64,000 nucleotides of DNA from Polynucleobacter sp. 80A-SIGWE (GTDB lineage Bacteria; Pseudomonadota; Gammaproteobacteria; Burkholderiales; Burkholderiaceae). Positions 44,542-54,052 of the stretch are shown one piece after another. A program made the position numbers and the translations under genes. Positions within the stretch are counted from its first letter, which is position 1, and every line of letters starts with the position of its first letter. The DNA is taken from positions 310,001 through 374,000 of the forward strand of contig NZ_JACVOR010000002.1 in NCBI RefSeq assembly GCF_018882295.1, in the 5' to 3' direction. The notes below the pieces were generated by a model. It did not search any database, had not been told where the DNA came from, and was given only the letters and a program-made list of their open reading frames with translations.

Positions 44542-45187
44542 GAACTTTTCCTTTGCCAGTTTTTTGTTTAAATCCACAGAGTGGTTCAACAATGCATTGC
44601 TCACAATCAGGGCTACGTGCCTTGCAGGTATATCTACCATGCAGAATAAGCCAATGGTGAGCATCCATTAGGAACTCTTTTGGCACACGCTTCAGTAATT
44701 GTTCCTCTACCTTTACAACATCCTTGCCGGGCGCTAAACCCGTTCGGTTTGAGACTCTAAAGATATGGGTATCAACAGCCATGGTGGGTTGGCCAAAAGC
44801 AGTATTGAGGATGACGTTCGCAGTTTTTCTGCCAACACCAGGCAGTGCCTCTAGATCTTCTCTGATTTGCGGAACTTCACCACCATGTTTTTCCAGGAGC
44901 AGTCGGCAAGTTTCTTGGATATGCCTACCTTTGGAATTGAATAAACCAATGTGTTGAATAAAGGGTTTAACGCCTTCCTCACCCAGATCCAAAAGTGCTT
45001 GAGGTGTATTGGCAATCTTAAAAAGCTTGCGCGTACCTTTATTCACTGAAATGTCGGTGGCTTGTGCAGATAGCAAAACGGCAATGAGTAATTCAAAGGG
45101 AGAGCTGTATTCCAGTTCTGTTTCTGGGTGGGGATTATTTTCCCGGAGCAATTCAAAAAAGGCTTGGCGCTTTTCGAGATTCATCAT
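44528..45187 (-). CDS. nth: Endonuclease III
   Basis: DNA glycosylase/AP lyase that removes oxidised pyrimidines in base excision repair. The 219 residues include a helix-hairpin-helix (LPGVGRKTANVIL near 114-126) with the catalytic lysine, the conserved Asp in VDTHIFRVSNR, and a C-terminal [4Fe-4S] cluster C-x6-C-x2-C-x5-C (CKARSPDCEQCIVEPLC). The start overlaps the rsxB stop in ATGA. Cluster supply may come from the Isc operon encoded nearby. Confidence 0.95.
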   Translation of the reverse strand: MMNLEKRQAFFELLRENNPHPETELEYSSPFELLIAVLLSAQATDISVNKGTRKLFKIANTPQALLDLGEEGVKPFIQHIGLFNSKGRHIQETCRLLLEKHGGEVPQIREDLEALPGVGRKTANVILNTAFGQPTMAVDTHIFRVSNRTGLAPGKDVVKVEEQLLKRVPKEFLMDAHHWLILHGRYTCKARSPDCEQCIVEPLCGFKQKTGKGKVRGNI

Positions 45188-45876
45188 TTCTTTTGCTGGG
45201 CTCTCGCAATGGCAGCGGCGATGATGGCTCGCTTTCTTTCTTGCTCTTTTATAGCCTCTTCTGAATCTGGATTCTCCGCATTGACTGCTACCAATTTAGC
45301 GGCAGCTTTCTTTGCCAGCCTCTCATCATTGTCACGCTGTTCGCGATCTAGTCGGATATCACGCGCCTCGTATCGAGTACGTGCGAGTTGCGCCAATTCA
45401 GGTGACCAAGCATCCCAGCCGGTTTTCTCATCGGTAACATCAATCATGGTGATGCAATCTACGGGGCAGGGCGGTATGCAAAGATCACACCCCGTGCACC
45501 AATCACTCAAGACCACGTGCATTTGTTTTGAGGCTCCCACAATCGCATCTACGGGGCACGCCTGAATACATAAGGTGCAACCAATGCAAGTCTTGGGATC
45601 AATAAATGCTACCGGCCTAGGGCGTTCTATGCCGCATTCAGAATCAATCTGAGGGTGCAGTTCAAAAGCATCCTGAGGGAAGATGGGGGCAAGGATGGCG
45701 CTGAGTCTCTGAATGCCCTCTGCGCCTCCAGGAGGGCAGCGATTAGGCAAAGCCTCGCCTGTTGCCATTGCTTCTGCATAGGCTCTGCAGTCTGGGTAGC
45801 TGCATTTGGTGCATTGGGTTTGAGGAAGGATGTCCTCGAGACGATTGGCAAGCTCTTTCGTCTGCTGAATATTCAT
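45184..45876 (-). CDS. rsxB: RsxB/RnfB-like ferredoxin protein
   Basis: Iron-sulfur electron carrier of 230 residues. An N-terminal C-x2-C-x4-C motif (CTKCSYPDC with a further CPPGG) could hold one [4Fe-4S] cluster, and two ferredoxin motifs, CIGCTLCIQACP and CTGCDLCIPPCP, hold two more. It lacks the N-terminal membrane anchor seen in RnfB, and no other rnf genes are here, so it is a solitary soluble form. The C-terminus is a charged Lys/Glu/Ala helix. It overlaps nth by four bases. Confidence 0.88.
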   Translation of the reverse strand: MNIQQTKELANRLEDILPQTQCTKCSYPDCRAYAEAMATGEALPNRCPPGGAEGIQRLSAILAPIFPQDAFELHPQIDSECGIERPRPVAFIDPKTCIGCTLCIQACPVDAIVGASKQMHVVLSDWCTGCDLCIPPCPVDCITMIDVTDEKTGWDAWSPELAQLARTRYEARDIRLDREQRDNDERLAKKAAAKLVAVNAENPDSEEAIKEQERKRAIIAAAIARAQQKK

Positions 45877-45930
45877 TGCAATTGGTGTGCCCTAAAACTA
45901 GAAGCGCGACCCTAGAGTCGCGCTGCTGTT

Positions 45931-47229
45931 TTATGCAGACTTTGAGCCTTCTAATTTAGGAGGTCTGGCCCTTGTTTTTTTCTGAACGCCTTGGTGCTCA
46001 CGAATAAACGACTTAATTTTTGGATATACCTTTTCACGCCAGCGACGGCCGGAGAAGATGCCGTAGTGCCCAGCACCCGCAACTTCGTAGTGATCTTTAT
46101 CAGTTTTTGGAATGCCTGCACACAAGGCATGTGCTGAACGAGTCTGCCCGCTACCAGAAATATCATCTAACTCACCCTCAACAGTAAGAAGGGCGGTTTT
46201 CTTAATATCTTGTGGCTTAACTAGATCGCCGGATACTTCCCATGTGCCATTTGGCAATGAGTAGTCCTGGAACACGGTCTTAATCGTGTCTAAATAGAAC
46301 TTCGCATCCATGTCGAGAACAGCGTTGTATTCATCATAGAAACGGATATGCGCTTCGGCATCTTGTTCGTCGCCGCGCACTAGATTTTGGAAGTAATCCC
46401 AATGTGACTGCAAGTGGTTCTGGGGATTCATAGCAATAAAACCAGTGTGTTGCAAGAAGCCTGGATACACTTTGCGACCAGCGCCTGGGTAGCCCGGTGG
46501 CACTTTATAAACCACATGACTCTCAAACCAATCGTAAGACTTTTGATCGGCTAGGTTATTAACAGCAGTCGGTGACTTACGTGCATCAATTGGGCCGCCC
46601 ATCATGATCATAGAGGCCGGCGTTACTTCACCGGCAGAGGCCATCAAAGAGATTGCACCAAGCGTAGGAACTGTTGGTTGGCAAACAGAGATCACATGTA
46701 AGTTCTCAGCGCCAATAGCGCGGATGAAATCTTGCACATAATGAACATAGTCATCTAAACCAAAGTCACCTGCATCCGCAGGAACAATGCGAGCATCGAT
46801 CCAGTCAGTGATGTATACCTTGTGATCTTGCAATAGTGTGCGCACAGTGTCGCGCAATAATGTGGAGTGATGTCCAGATAGCGGGGCAACTACCAATACC
46901 GATGGATCATCTTTGAGTTTCTTGATAACTTCGACATCATCAGAGAAACGCTTGAAGCGAATTAAATTGCAAAATGGTTTGGCAACGATCGTTCTTTCGT
47001 GAATCGCCACTTCTTTTCCGTGTGCCTTTACAGAGCGAATACCGAACTCTGGTTTCTTATAGTCTTTACCTAAGCGGTAGAGAAGTTCGTAACTAGCAGC
47101 TAAACGTTCGGAGCCCGGAACCTTGGACGCAGGATTTGAAGCGTTAATGAAGGCTTCAGAAGCAGCGCGAGCCCATGAGCTCATTGGTTGAAGTAAGGCT
47201 TTTTGAAATTCGTGTAGCTGATATAGCAT
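45931..47229 (-). CDS. phaZ: Intracellular polyhydroxybutyrate depolymerase
   Basis: Breaks down stored PHB granules to 3-hydroxybutyrate or its CoA ester. The 432 residues begin MLYQLHEFQKALLQPMSSWA, as in the Cupriavidus PhaZa1 type. The catalytic Cys183 lies in VISVCQPTVP, the Asp in ALLTVEGELDDISG, and the His in VAGAGHYGIFSGRRW near residue 388; these numbers agree with that family. No signal peptide. It indicates that the organism can store and mobilise PHB, though no phaC is in the window. Confidence 0.92.
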   Translation of the reverse strand: MLYQLHEFQKALLQPMSSWARAASEAFINASNPASKVPGSERLAASYELLYRLGKDYKKPEFGIRSVKAHGKEVAIHERTIVAKPFCNLIRFKRFSDDVEVIKKLKDDPSVLVVAPLSGHHSTLLRDTVRTLLQDHKVYITDWIDARIVPADAGDFGLDDYVHYVQDFIRAIGAENLHVISVCQPTVPTLGAISLMASAGEVTPASMIMMGGPIDARKSPTAVNNLADQKSYDWFESHVVYKVPPGYPGAGRKVYPGFLQHTGFIAMNPQNHLQSHWDYFQNLVRGDEQDAEAHIRFYDEYNAVLDMDAKFYLDTIKTVFQDYSLPNGTWEVSGDLVKPQDIKKTALLTVEGELDDISGSGQTRSAHALCAGIPKTDKDHYEVAGAGHYGIFSGRRWREKVYPKIKSFIREHQGVQKKTRARPPKLEGSKSA

Positions 47230-47271
47230 GGTGACTCCTAGTAAATCAGTGTAGCCGCTTATTGCGCGTTG

Positions 47272-48471
47272 TTACGCCAATACGCGGGCGATTGCTTTGG
47301 CTACTTTATCAATATTTTTAGTATTGAGAGCAGCCACACAAATACGGCCTGTGGAGAGGGCATAAATACCATCTTCCTTTTGTAAACGCTCAACTTGCTC
47401 GGCACTTAAGCCAGAGTAAGAGAACATACCGCGCTGCGCTTCGATAAAAGCAAAGTCTTGCTTTACACCAGCAGCAGCGAGTTTTTGTACGAGTCCTTGA
47501 CGCATTGCTTTAATGCGATCACGCATCTCAGCCAATTCATCTTCCCAAAGTTTTCTGAGTTCTGGTGAATTTAGAACAGCGGCTGCAATAGCGGCACCAT
47601 GAGTTGGCGGGTTGGAATAATTTGTGCGAATCACGCGCTTCAATTGAGACAGCACGCGAGTAGATTCATCTTTGCTTTGGGTCACGATGGATAAAGCGCC
47701 AACGCGCTCACCATAGAGTGAGAATGATTTGGAGAAAGAGCTTGAAACAAAGAAAGACATTCCAGATTCAGCGAACAGACGTACTGCAATACCGTCTTGC
47801 TCAATACCAGCAGCGAAGCCTTGGTAAGCCATATCCAGGAACGGAATTAATTCTTTTGCTTTGCAGATAGCGATTACTTGACGCCATTGCGCTTCAGTAA
47901 TGTCTGCACCAGTTGGGTTGTGGCAGCAAGCGTGTAGCAATACAGTGGTGAACTTAGGGAAAGACTCTAAAGACTTCACCATGCCATCAAAATCAACACC
48001 ACGTGTTTTGCCGTCGAAGTAGGTGTACTCAACTACTTCAAATCCTGCGGATTCAAAAATACCGCGGTGGTTTTCCCAGGTAGGGTTACTAATTGCGCAA
48101 GGCGCATTTAAATTGAGGCGCTTAATAAAGTCTGCGCCAACGCGCAACGCACCAGTGCCACCAAGGCACTCAGCAGTCACAACGCGACCATCTTTAATCA
48201 GGGAAGAATCAGCGCCGAACAATAGGTTCTGTACTGCGCTGTTGTATGGGTTTGGACCTTCAATTGGAATGTAGCTACGAGGAGAGTGCTTTGCAACAAT
48301 TGCCTCTTCAGCTTTAATGACTGCCTTCAAAAGAGGTACCTTGCCTTCGTCGGTGTAGTACACGCCAACACCCAGATTGACCTTGTCTGCGCGTTGATCG
48401 GCGACATAGGCTTCTGTGAGGCCAAAAATAGGGTCTTTAGGGGCTAACTGGACTGAAGTGAAAAGGTTCAT
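47272..48471 (-). CDS. Aspartate/aromatic amino acid aminotransferase
   Basis: Class I PLP aminotransferase (AspC/TyrB type) that transaminates aspartate, phenylalanine and tyrosine. It begins LFTSVQLAPKDPIFGLTEAYVAD; the PLP lysine is in SSSFSKSFSLYGERVG near 246-258 and the substrate arginine region lies in TGRICVAALN near the end. 399 residues, normal. Choice between AspC and TyrB cannot be made from sequence alone. Divergent from uvrB. Confidence 0.92.
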   Translation of the reverse strand: MNLFTSVQLAPKDPIFGLTEAYVADQRADKVNLGVGVYYTDEGKVPLLKAVIKAEEAIVAKHSPRSYIPIEGPNPYNSAVQNLLFGADSSLIKDGRVVTAECLGGTGALRVGADFIKRLNLNAPCAISNPTWENHRGIFESAGFEVVEYTYFDGKTRGVDFDGMVKSLESFPKFTTVLLHACCHNPTGADITEAQWRQVIAICKAKELIPFLDMAYQGFAAGIEQDGIAVRLFAESGMSFFVSSSFSKSFSLYGERVGALSIVTQSKDESTRVLSQLKRVIRTNYSNPPTHGAAIAAAVLNSPELRKLWEDELAEMRDRIKAMRQGLVQKLAAAGVKQDFAFIEAQRGMFSYSGLSAEQVERLQKEDGIYALSTGRICVAALNTKNIDKVAKAIARVLA

Positions 48472-48617
48472 TTGAGGGTCGAAAAGGGTAGTTAATAAGG
48501 TATTACAGGCTTAATTGACGTTAAATTCAGTTAAATTTACTTTAAATGGCTGTTTTTGAGGCTAGATTCAACTATTTCCAAATAAAAACGGCAAAATCAA
48601 TGTTTGTACAAAATTCG

Positions 48618-48637
48618 CTGTGAACTAAAAGTCACAG
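48618..48637. promoter_or_regulatory. Palindrome before the uvrB start
   Basis: CTGTGA and TCACAG flank an eight-base centre. The outer CTGT/ACAG resembles half sites of an SOS box but with 12 instead of 8 bases between; the core TGTGA-N8-TCACA resembles a CRP site with two extra bases. It fits neither exactly. Confidence 0.3.
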
Positions 48638-48642
48638 GTGAA

Positions 48643-50796
48643 ATGATAGCTGAGATGCCCCCTAAGTTGCCTAAAACTTCCTCAAATTCTAAAGACGCTG
48701 AAAGCAAGAAAAGCCCTGTGGCCGATCCTTTGGGTGAGGTAGGCCACGACCTGGATCCGGCTAAGTTCGTTTCCTTCCCAGATTCGCCATTTCAGCTCTA
48801 TCAGCCGTTTCCACCCGCAGGCGATCAACCGGCTGCAATTGATGCTCTGGTGGCTGGAATTGAGGACGGATTGACCTTTCAGACCCTTTTAGGGGTCACA
48901 GGCTCGGGCAAAACCTTCACGATGGCTAATGTGATTGCTAGAACTGGTCGTCCAGCCATCATTTTTGCCCCCAATAAGACCCTAGCCGCCCAGCTCTATA
49001 GTGAATTTCGAGAGTTTTTCCCTAAAAATGCGGTGGAGTACTTTGTTAGTTACTACGACTACTACCAGCCAGAGGCCTATGTCCCGACACGTGATTTGTT
49101 CATTGAAAAGGATTCATCAATCAATGAGCATATTGAGCAAATGCGACTGTCCGCCACTAAGAGCTTATTGGAGAGACGTGACGTCATCATCGTAGCCACT
49201 GTCTCCGCAATTTACGGTATTGGTAATCCAGGCGACTATCACAGCATGGTGATGACTTTACGTCCTGGTGACAAGATGAGTCAGCGCGATATTTTGATGC
49301 GCTTAATTGCGATGCAGTATGACCGCAACGAAACCGATTTCAAGCGCGGTGTTTTTAGAGTGCGGGGCGACACGATTGATATCTTCCCGGCTGAGCATAA
49401 TGAATTAGCTGTGCGCGTTGAACTTTTTGATGATGTCATCGAGAGCTTGCAATTCTTTGATCCGCTTACTGGAAGAATTCGTCAGAAAATTCCTCGCTTT
49501 ACTGTCTACCCGAGTTCGCACTACGTTACGCCGCGCGACACAGTTCTTAAAGCGATTGAAACGATCAAAGCGGAGTTACGTATTCGCTTGGATGAATTCG
49601 TTAAAGATGGAAAGTTAGTTGAAGCACAACGTTTAGAGCAGCGCACTCGTTTTGATTTAGAGATGCTCAATGAATTGGGATTCTGCAAAGGTATTGAGAA
49701 CTACTCCCGCCACCTCTCTGGCGCCATGCCTGGTGAGGCCCCGCCGACCCTGGTAGATTACTTGCCGAACGACGCCTTGATGTTCTTGGATGAGAGTCAC
49801 GTCTTGATAGGGCAGCTTAATGCCATGTACAACGGCGATAAATCTCGCAAACATACTTTGGTCGAGTTTGGTTTCCGCTTGCCTTCAGCAATGGACAACC
49901 GTCCGCTTAAGTTCACCGAGTTTGAAACCAAGATGCGTCAAACTGTTTTCGTCTCTGCAACACCAGCTGATTACGAAAATACGCACACCGGACAAGTCGT
50001 GGAACAAGTGGCTAGACCAACAGGCTTGGTTGATCCGGAAATTGAAGTATTGCCAGCAAGCACGCAAGTAGATGATTTGCTAAATCAGATTCATGAGCGA
50101 GTCAAAGTACATGAACGTGTCTTAGTAACAGTATTAACAAAACGCATGGCCGAGCAGTTGACAGACTACTTATCTGATAACGGCGTGAAGGTGCGTTACG
50201 TCCATTCAGACATTGACACTGTAGAGCGCGTAGAAATTCTGCGTGACTTGCGTTTGGGCGTTTTTGATGTGCTGGTGGGTATTAATTTATTGCGTGAGGG
50301 TCTGGATATTCCAGAGGTCTCACTGGTTGCCATTTTGGATGCGGATAAAGAAGGCTTCTTGCGCTCTGAGCGTAGCTTGATTCAGACGATTGGTAGGGCG
50401 GCACGAAACGTCAAAGGCAAGGCAATTTTGTATGCCGATCGGATTACCGATTCCATGAAGCGGGCAATGGGGGAGACTGAGCGTCGCCGAACCAAGCAAA
50501 TCGCCTTTAATAAGGCGAATGGGATTGAGCCACGCGGCGTCCAAAAGCGCATTAAAGACATTATTGATGGGGTCTACGACGTCAAGGAGAAGCGCTCTGA
50601 GATGCAGGTGGAGCAGGAGCGGGCTCGCTATGAGGATATGAGCGAGAAGGACCTGGCAGGCGAAATCAAGCGTTTGGAGAAGCAAATGAACTCTGAGGCC
50701 AAGAATTTGGAGTTTGAGAAGGCTGCAGCTACCCGGGATCGCCTTACTAAAGTTAAAGAAATGGCCTTTGGGGCGCGCTCGAGGGATGCTATTTAA
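48643..50796 (+). CDS. uvrB: Excinuclease ABC subunit UvrB
   Basis: Damage-verifying helicase-like subunit of nucleotide excision repair. Helicase motif I is [13 protein letters not shown], the beta-hairpin region is [16 protein letters not shown], motif II is DESHV, motif [11 protein letters not shown], and a UvrC-binding UVR domain closes the protein ([26 protein letters not shown]). I choose ATG 48643 (717 residues); TTG 48604 and ATG 48655 are alternatives. The partner uvrC is at 5142. Confidence 0.95.
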   Translation: MIAEMPPKLPKTSSNSKDAESKKSPVADPLGEVGHDLDPAKFVSFPDSPFQLYQPFPPAGDQPAAIDALVAGIEDGLTFQTLLGVTGSGKTFTMANVIARTGRPAIIFAPNKTLAAQLYSEFREFFPKNAVEYFVSYYDYYQPEAYVPTRDLFIEKDSSINEHIEQMRLSATKSLLERRDVIIVATVSAIYGIGNPGDYHSMVMTLRPGDKMSQRDILMRLIAMQYDRNETDFKRGVFRVRGDTIDIFPAEHNELAVRVELFDDVIESLQFFDPLTGRIRQKIPRFTVYPSSHYVTPRDTVLKAIETIKAELRIRLDEFVKDGKLVEAQRLEQRTRFDLEMLNELGFCKGIENYSRHLSGAMPGEAPPTLVDYLPNDALMFLDESHVLIGQLNAMYNGDKSRKHTLVEFGFRLPSAMDNRPLKFTEFETKMRQTVFVSATPADYENTHTGQVVEQVARPTGLVDPEIEVLPASTQVDDLLNQIHERVKVHERVLVTVLTKRMAEQLTDYLSDNGVKVRYVHSDIDTVERVEILRDLRLGVFDVLVGINLLREGLDIPEVSLVAILDADKEGFLRSERSLIQTIGRAARNVKGKAILYADRITDSMKRAMGETERRRTKQIAFNKANGIEPRGVQKRIKDIIDGVYDVKEKRSEMQVEQERARYEDMSEKDLAGEIKRLEKQMNSEAKNLEFEKAAATRDRLTKVKEMAFGARSRDAI

Positions 50797-50840
50797 TCCT
50801 GAGCAGATTAGTGGGGTATATGGTAAAGTTGAGCGGAATG

Positions 50841-50861
50841 GTCGGGTATTACCCGCCCGAC
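50841..50861. promoter_or_regulatory. Nested palindrome before iscR, possible IscR operator
   Basis: GTCGGG and CCCGAC (50841-50846, 50856-50861) enclose a second palindrome GGGTATTACCC. It lies 38 bp before iscR, where autoregulation by IscR would act. It does not match the E. coli type 1 consensus well. Confidence 0.35.
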
Positions 50862-50899
50862 TGTTAGCTGTCCATAACAATCCATTACCAAGGTGACAT

Positions 50900-51469
50900 A
50901 TGAGACTTACAACCAAAGGCCGTTTTGCAGTAACCGCAATGATTGATTTAGCCCTGCGTGAAACGCACGGGCCTGTAACTTTGGCTGGAATTAGCCAAAG
51001 ACAGAAGATTTCCCTGTCTTACTTAGAGCAGTTGTTCGGCAAATTACGCCGTTTCAATATTGTTGAGAGCACTCGTGGTCCTGGCGGTGGTTACACCCTA
51101 GCCCGCAAGTCAGAAGAAATTAGCGTGGCCGACATCATTGTGGCCGTGGATGAGCCTCTAGATGCAACCCAATGTGGCGGCAAGGGCAATTGCCATAGTG
51201 ATGAAGAAAACCATGGTCGTTGTATGACGCATGATCTGTGGTCAAACCTGAATGCCAAGATGGTGGAGTACCTGAGTTCCGTGTCGTTGCGTGACTTAGT
51301 ACAACAGCAATCTGGACGTGGAATCGTACTGCACGATTTGCGCCCTAAGAAAATTAAGACTGAAAGTGCCAAGGCAGAAAAGCCGGCATCAGCAGTCGCA
51401 GCAGCAAAAGAGGCCGCTCCGAAGCGACCTCTCGTGAATTCTGTTTTTAACCTGGCTCAGCAAAGTTAA
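50900..51469 (+). CDS. iscR: Iron-sulfur cluster regulator IscR
   Basis: Rrf2-family repressor that senses cellular [2Fe-2S] status and controls the isc operon. The winged helix (MRLTTKGRFAVTAMIDLALRE...LSYLEQLFGKLRR) is followed by cluster ligands Cys92, Cys98 and Cys108 and His111; four extra residues lie between the second and third cysteine compared with E. coli. A Lys/Ala-rich C-terminal tail extends to 189 residues. First gene of the complete operon. Confidence 0.96.
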   Translation: MRLTTKGRFAVTAMIDLALRETHGPVTLAGISQRQKISLSYLEQLFGKLRRFNIVESTRGPGGGYTLARKSEEISVADIIVAVDEPLDATQCGGKGNCHSDEENHGRCMTHDLWSNLNAKMVEYLSSVSLRDLVQQQSGRGIVLHDLRPKKIKTESAKAEKPASAVAAAKEAAPKRPLVNSVFNLAQQS

Positions 51470-51507
51470 GAGATTAACTTCTTAGTCTATTAATCGATAA
51501 GTAAAAA

Positions 51508-52767
51508 ATGAACGCACCACAAGACATTCCTCAGCAGCCGATACCGATGTTTAGTCCTAAGCACTTCCCGGTGTATATGGATTATTCAGCCACCACGCCG
51601 ATTGATCCGCGTGTAGTGGATAAGATGTTGCCTTACTTGCGTGAGCAGTTTGGTAATGCGGCATCTCGTAGCCATGCTTATGGTTGGGCTGCAGAAGAGG
51701 CGGTTGAGTGGGCGCGTTCAGAGGTGGCCCAGTTAGTTCATGCGGATCCAAGAGAGATCGTATTTACTAGTGGCGCAACTGAAAGTATTAACTTGGCACT
51801 CAAAGGTGCCGCCCACTTTTATAAAGATCGCGGTAATCACATCATTACCGTGAAGACTGAGCACAAGGCAACTTTAGATACATGTCGTGAGCTTGAGCGC
51901 GAGGGTTACGAAGTCACATACTTAGATGTACTGCCTGATGGCTTGATTGATTTTGCTCAGCTTGAAGCAGCAATGAAGCCTGGCACGATCTTGGTATCAG
52001 TCATGTATGTGAATAACGAGATTGGCGTTGTACAAGATATCCCTCGTATTGGAGAGTTATGCCGTACCCGTGGCGTAATCTTGCACGTGGATGCAGCCCA
52101 GGCTACTGGCAAAATCGAAATCGACTTAGAGAAGATCAAAGTTGATTTAATGAGTTTTTCCGCTCACAAGACTTATGGTCCAAAAGGTATCGGCGCTTTG
52201 TTTGTTCGTCGTAAGCCCCGTATCCGTATTGAGGCACAAATTCATGGTGGTGGTCATGAGCGCGGTATGCGTTCTGGAACATTGGCCGTTCACCAAATCG
52301 TTGGCATGGGTGAAGCTTTCCGTATTGCCCGTGTTGAAATGATTGAAGAGAATGCTCGCATTCGTGCATTGCGCGATCGCTTGTTGACTGGCCTAAAGGA
52401 TATCGAAGAGGTTTATGTGAATGGTGATATGGATCACCGCGTTCCACACAACCTCAATATCAGCTTTAACTATGTTGAAGGCGAGTCAATGTTGATGGCA
52501 TTAAAAGATTTGGCTATCTCATCTGGTTCAGCATGTACTTCTGCATCCTTGGAGCCGTCCTATGTATTGCGCGCACTGGGTCGCAATGATGAATTGGCGC
52601 ACAGCTCAATTCGTTTTACCTTGGGTCGCTTTACTACCGAACAAGAAGTAGATTTCACTATCAAGCTGGTGAAAGAGAAGATTGCTAAGCTGCGCGAACT
52701 TTCACCGCTCTGGGAAATGTTTAAAGATGGTATTGATCTCAGCACCATCCAGTGGGCAGCACACTAA
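51508..52767 (+). CDS. iscS: Cysteine desulfurase IscS
   Basis: PLP enzyme that takes sulfur from cysteine as a persulfide and passes it to IscU and other acceptors. [22 protein letters not shown] is near 22-43, the PLP lysine lies in [16 protein letters not shown] near 223, and the mobile-loop cysteine in [17 protein letters not shown] near 345. At 419 residues it carries a 15-residue N-terminal extension relative to E. coli IscS. Confidence 0.97.
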   Translation: MNAPQDIPQQPIPMFSPKHFPVYMDYSATTPIDPRVVDKMLPYLREQFGNAASRSHAYGWAAEEAVEWARSEVAQLVHADPREIVFTSGATESINLALKGAAHFYKDRGNHIITVKTEHKATLDTCRELEREGYEVTYLDVLPDGLIDFAQLEAAMKPGTILVSVMYVNNEIGVVQDIPRIGELCRTRGVILHVDAAQATGKIEIDLEKIKVDLMSFSAHKTYGPKGIGALFVRRKPRIRIEAQIHGGGHERGMRSGTLAVHQIVGMGEAFRIARVEMIEENARIRALRDRLLTGLKDIEEVYVNGDMDHRVPHNLNISFNYVEGESMLMALKDLAISSGSACTSASLEPSYVLRALGRNDELAHSSIRFTLGRFTTEQEVDFTIKLVKEKIAKLRELSPLWEMFKDGIDLSTIQWAAH

Positions 52768-52799
52768 ATAAAATACTAAAGAAATAACGAGGAAATACC

Positions 52800-53186
52800 A
52801 TGGCATATAGCGATAAAGTAATTGATCATTATGAAAATCCCCGCAATGTGGGTTCTTTTGAAAAGGGTGATGACCAGGTAGGTACTGGCATGGTTGGTGC
52901 ACCTGCATGCGGTGACGTCATGAAATTACAAATCCGCGTAAACAATCAGGGCGTGATTGAAGATGCTAAGTTCAAGACCTATGGTTGTGGCTCAGCAATT
53001 GCTTCATCTTCCTTGGTAACTGAGTGGGTCAAAGGTAAGACCTTAGATCAAGCCTTAGAGATTAAGAACTCCTTAATTGCGGAAGAGTTGGCTTTGCCAC
53101 CTGTAAAAATTCACTGCTCTATCTTGGCTGAAGATGCCATCAAGGCAGCTGTGGCTGATTACAAAGAAAAGCATCCAGCTAAGTAA
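52800..53186 (+). CDS. iscU: Iron-sulfur scaffold protein IscU
   Basis: Scaffold on which [2Fe-2S] clusters are built. The ligands are visible: Cys in [10 protein letters not shown] near 37, Asp39, Cys in [13 protein letters not shown] near 63, and the LPPVKIHCS motif near 99-107, which is also the HscA recognition site. 128 residues. GAGGA lies before the ATG. Confidence 0.97.
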   Translation: MAYSDKVIDHYENPRNVGSFEKGDDQVGTGMVGAPACGDVMKLQIRVNNQGVIEDAKFKTYGCGSAIASSSLVTEWVKGKTLDQALEIKNSLIAEELALPPVKIHCSILAEDAIKAAVADYKEKHPAK

Positions 53187-53205
53187 CTATAAAGAGGCAT
53201 CCATC

Positions 53206-53529
53206 ATGGCAATTACCTTAACTGACAAAGCAGCAAAGCACGTACAGCGTAATTTAGATAAGCGTGGAAAAGGTTGCGGCTTGCGTTTGGGTGTTCGTAC
53301 GACCGGTTGCTCTGGCTTGGCCTATCAACTGGAGTATGTGGATGAGGCTGCCCCTGAGGACGCCAAGTTTGAATCCAATGGCATCACTATTTTTATCGAT
53401 CCCAAGAGCTTGGCCTATTTAGACGGCACTGAATTAGATTTTGTGCGCGAAGGATTGAACGAAGGCTTTAAGTTCCAGAATCCGAATGTAAAAGATGAGT
53501 GTGGTTGTGGTGAATCCTTCCGCGTCTGA
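53206..53529 (+). CDS. iscA: A-type iron-sulfur carrier IscA
   Basis: Cluster/iron carrier that passes clusters to target proteins. The three family cysteines are present: one in [14 protein letters not shown] near 36 and two in CGCGESF at the C-terminus. 107 residues from ATG 53206; the frame extends upstream into iscU but AAGAGG and the family start [13 protein letters not shown] fix the start. Confidence 0.96.
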   Translation: MAITLTDKAAKHVQRNLDKRGKGCGLRLGVRTTGCSGLAYQLEYVDEAAPEDAKFESNGITIFIDPKSLAYLDGTELDFVREGLNEGFKFQNPNVKDECGCGESFRV

Positions 53530-54034
53530 CGATTACTTTCGTTTCTTTGGTTTAGAGCAGAAATTTAATCTCGATTTGTCTGCATTGGATCAGGCATATC
53601 TAGCGATTCAAAAAGAAGTCCATCCAGATCGCCATGCTCGTGGAAGCGATACTGAGCAGCGATTAGCCATGCAAATGGCAACCTTGGCCAACACGGCTTT
53701 TCAGACTATTAAGAACCCTATTCAGCGAGGCCTTTATCTTTGCCAGCTTCATGGTGTGGATGCCCGCCTGGAAACCAATACTGCTATGCCAGCCGCTTTC
53801 CTCATGAAGCAAATGGAATGGCGTGAGAGTCTTGAGGATCAAGATGAGGACCTTGGTGCTTTGGAAGCTTTAGCTGAAGAGGTCGATCAATCCAAGCGCG
53901 AGACCTTAGTGGAGATTACGCAATCTATCGATGGCGCTAAGAACTATGAGCGTGCTGCTGAATTGCTCAGGGGCCTTCTTTTTATAGATAAGTTTGCGCT
54001 TGAGCTAGATGATGCTATCTCAGCTTTGGTATAG
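53495..54034 (+). CDS. hscB: Co-chaperone HscB
   Basis: J-domain protein that brings IscU to HscA and stimulates its ATPase. [37 protein letters not shown] gives the J-domain with His43-Pro44-Asp45, followed by a three-helix IscU-binding region (about 95-175). The ATG at 53495 lies 35 bases inside iscA; GTG codons at 53501-53510 are alternatives. 179 residues. Confidence 0.94.
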   Translation: MSVVVVNPSASDDYFRFFGLEQKFNLDLSALDQAYLAIQKEVHPDRHARGSDTEQRLAMQMATLANTAFQTIKNPIQRGLYLCQLHGVDARLETNTAMPAAFLMKQMEWRESLEDQDEDLGALEALAEEVDQSKRETLVEITQSIDGAKNYERAAELLRGLLFIDKFALELDDAISALV

Positions 54035-54052
54035 CTTTAAACTCTAGTCCCC

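Noticed and set aside
45128..45565. 145-codon plus-strand Ser/Ala-rich frame opposite rsxB
   Set aside because: Antisense to three iron-sulfur motifs that fix the coding strand.
50320..50916. 198-codon minus-strand frame across the end of uvrB and start of iscR
   Set aside because: Antisense to conserved helicase and UVR motifs, low-complexity Leu/His content, no ribosome site.
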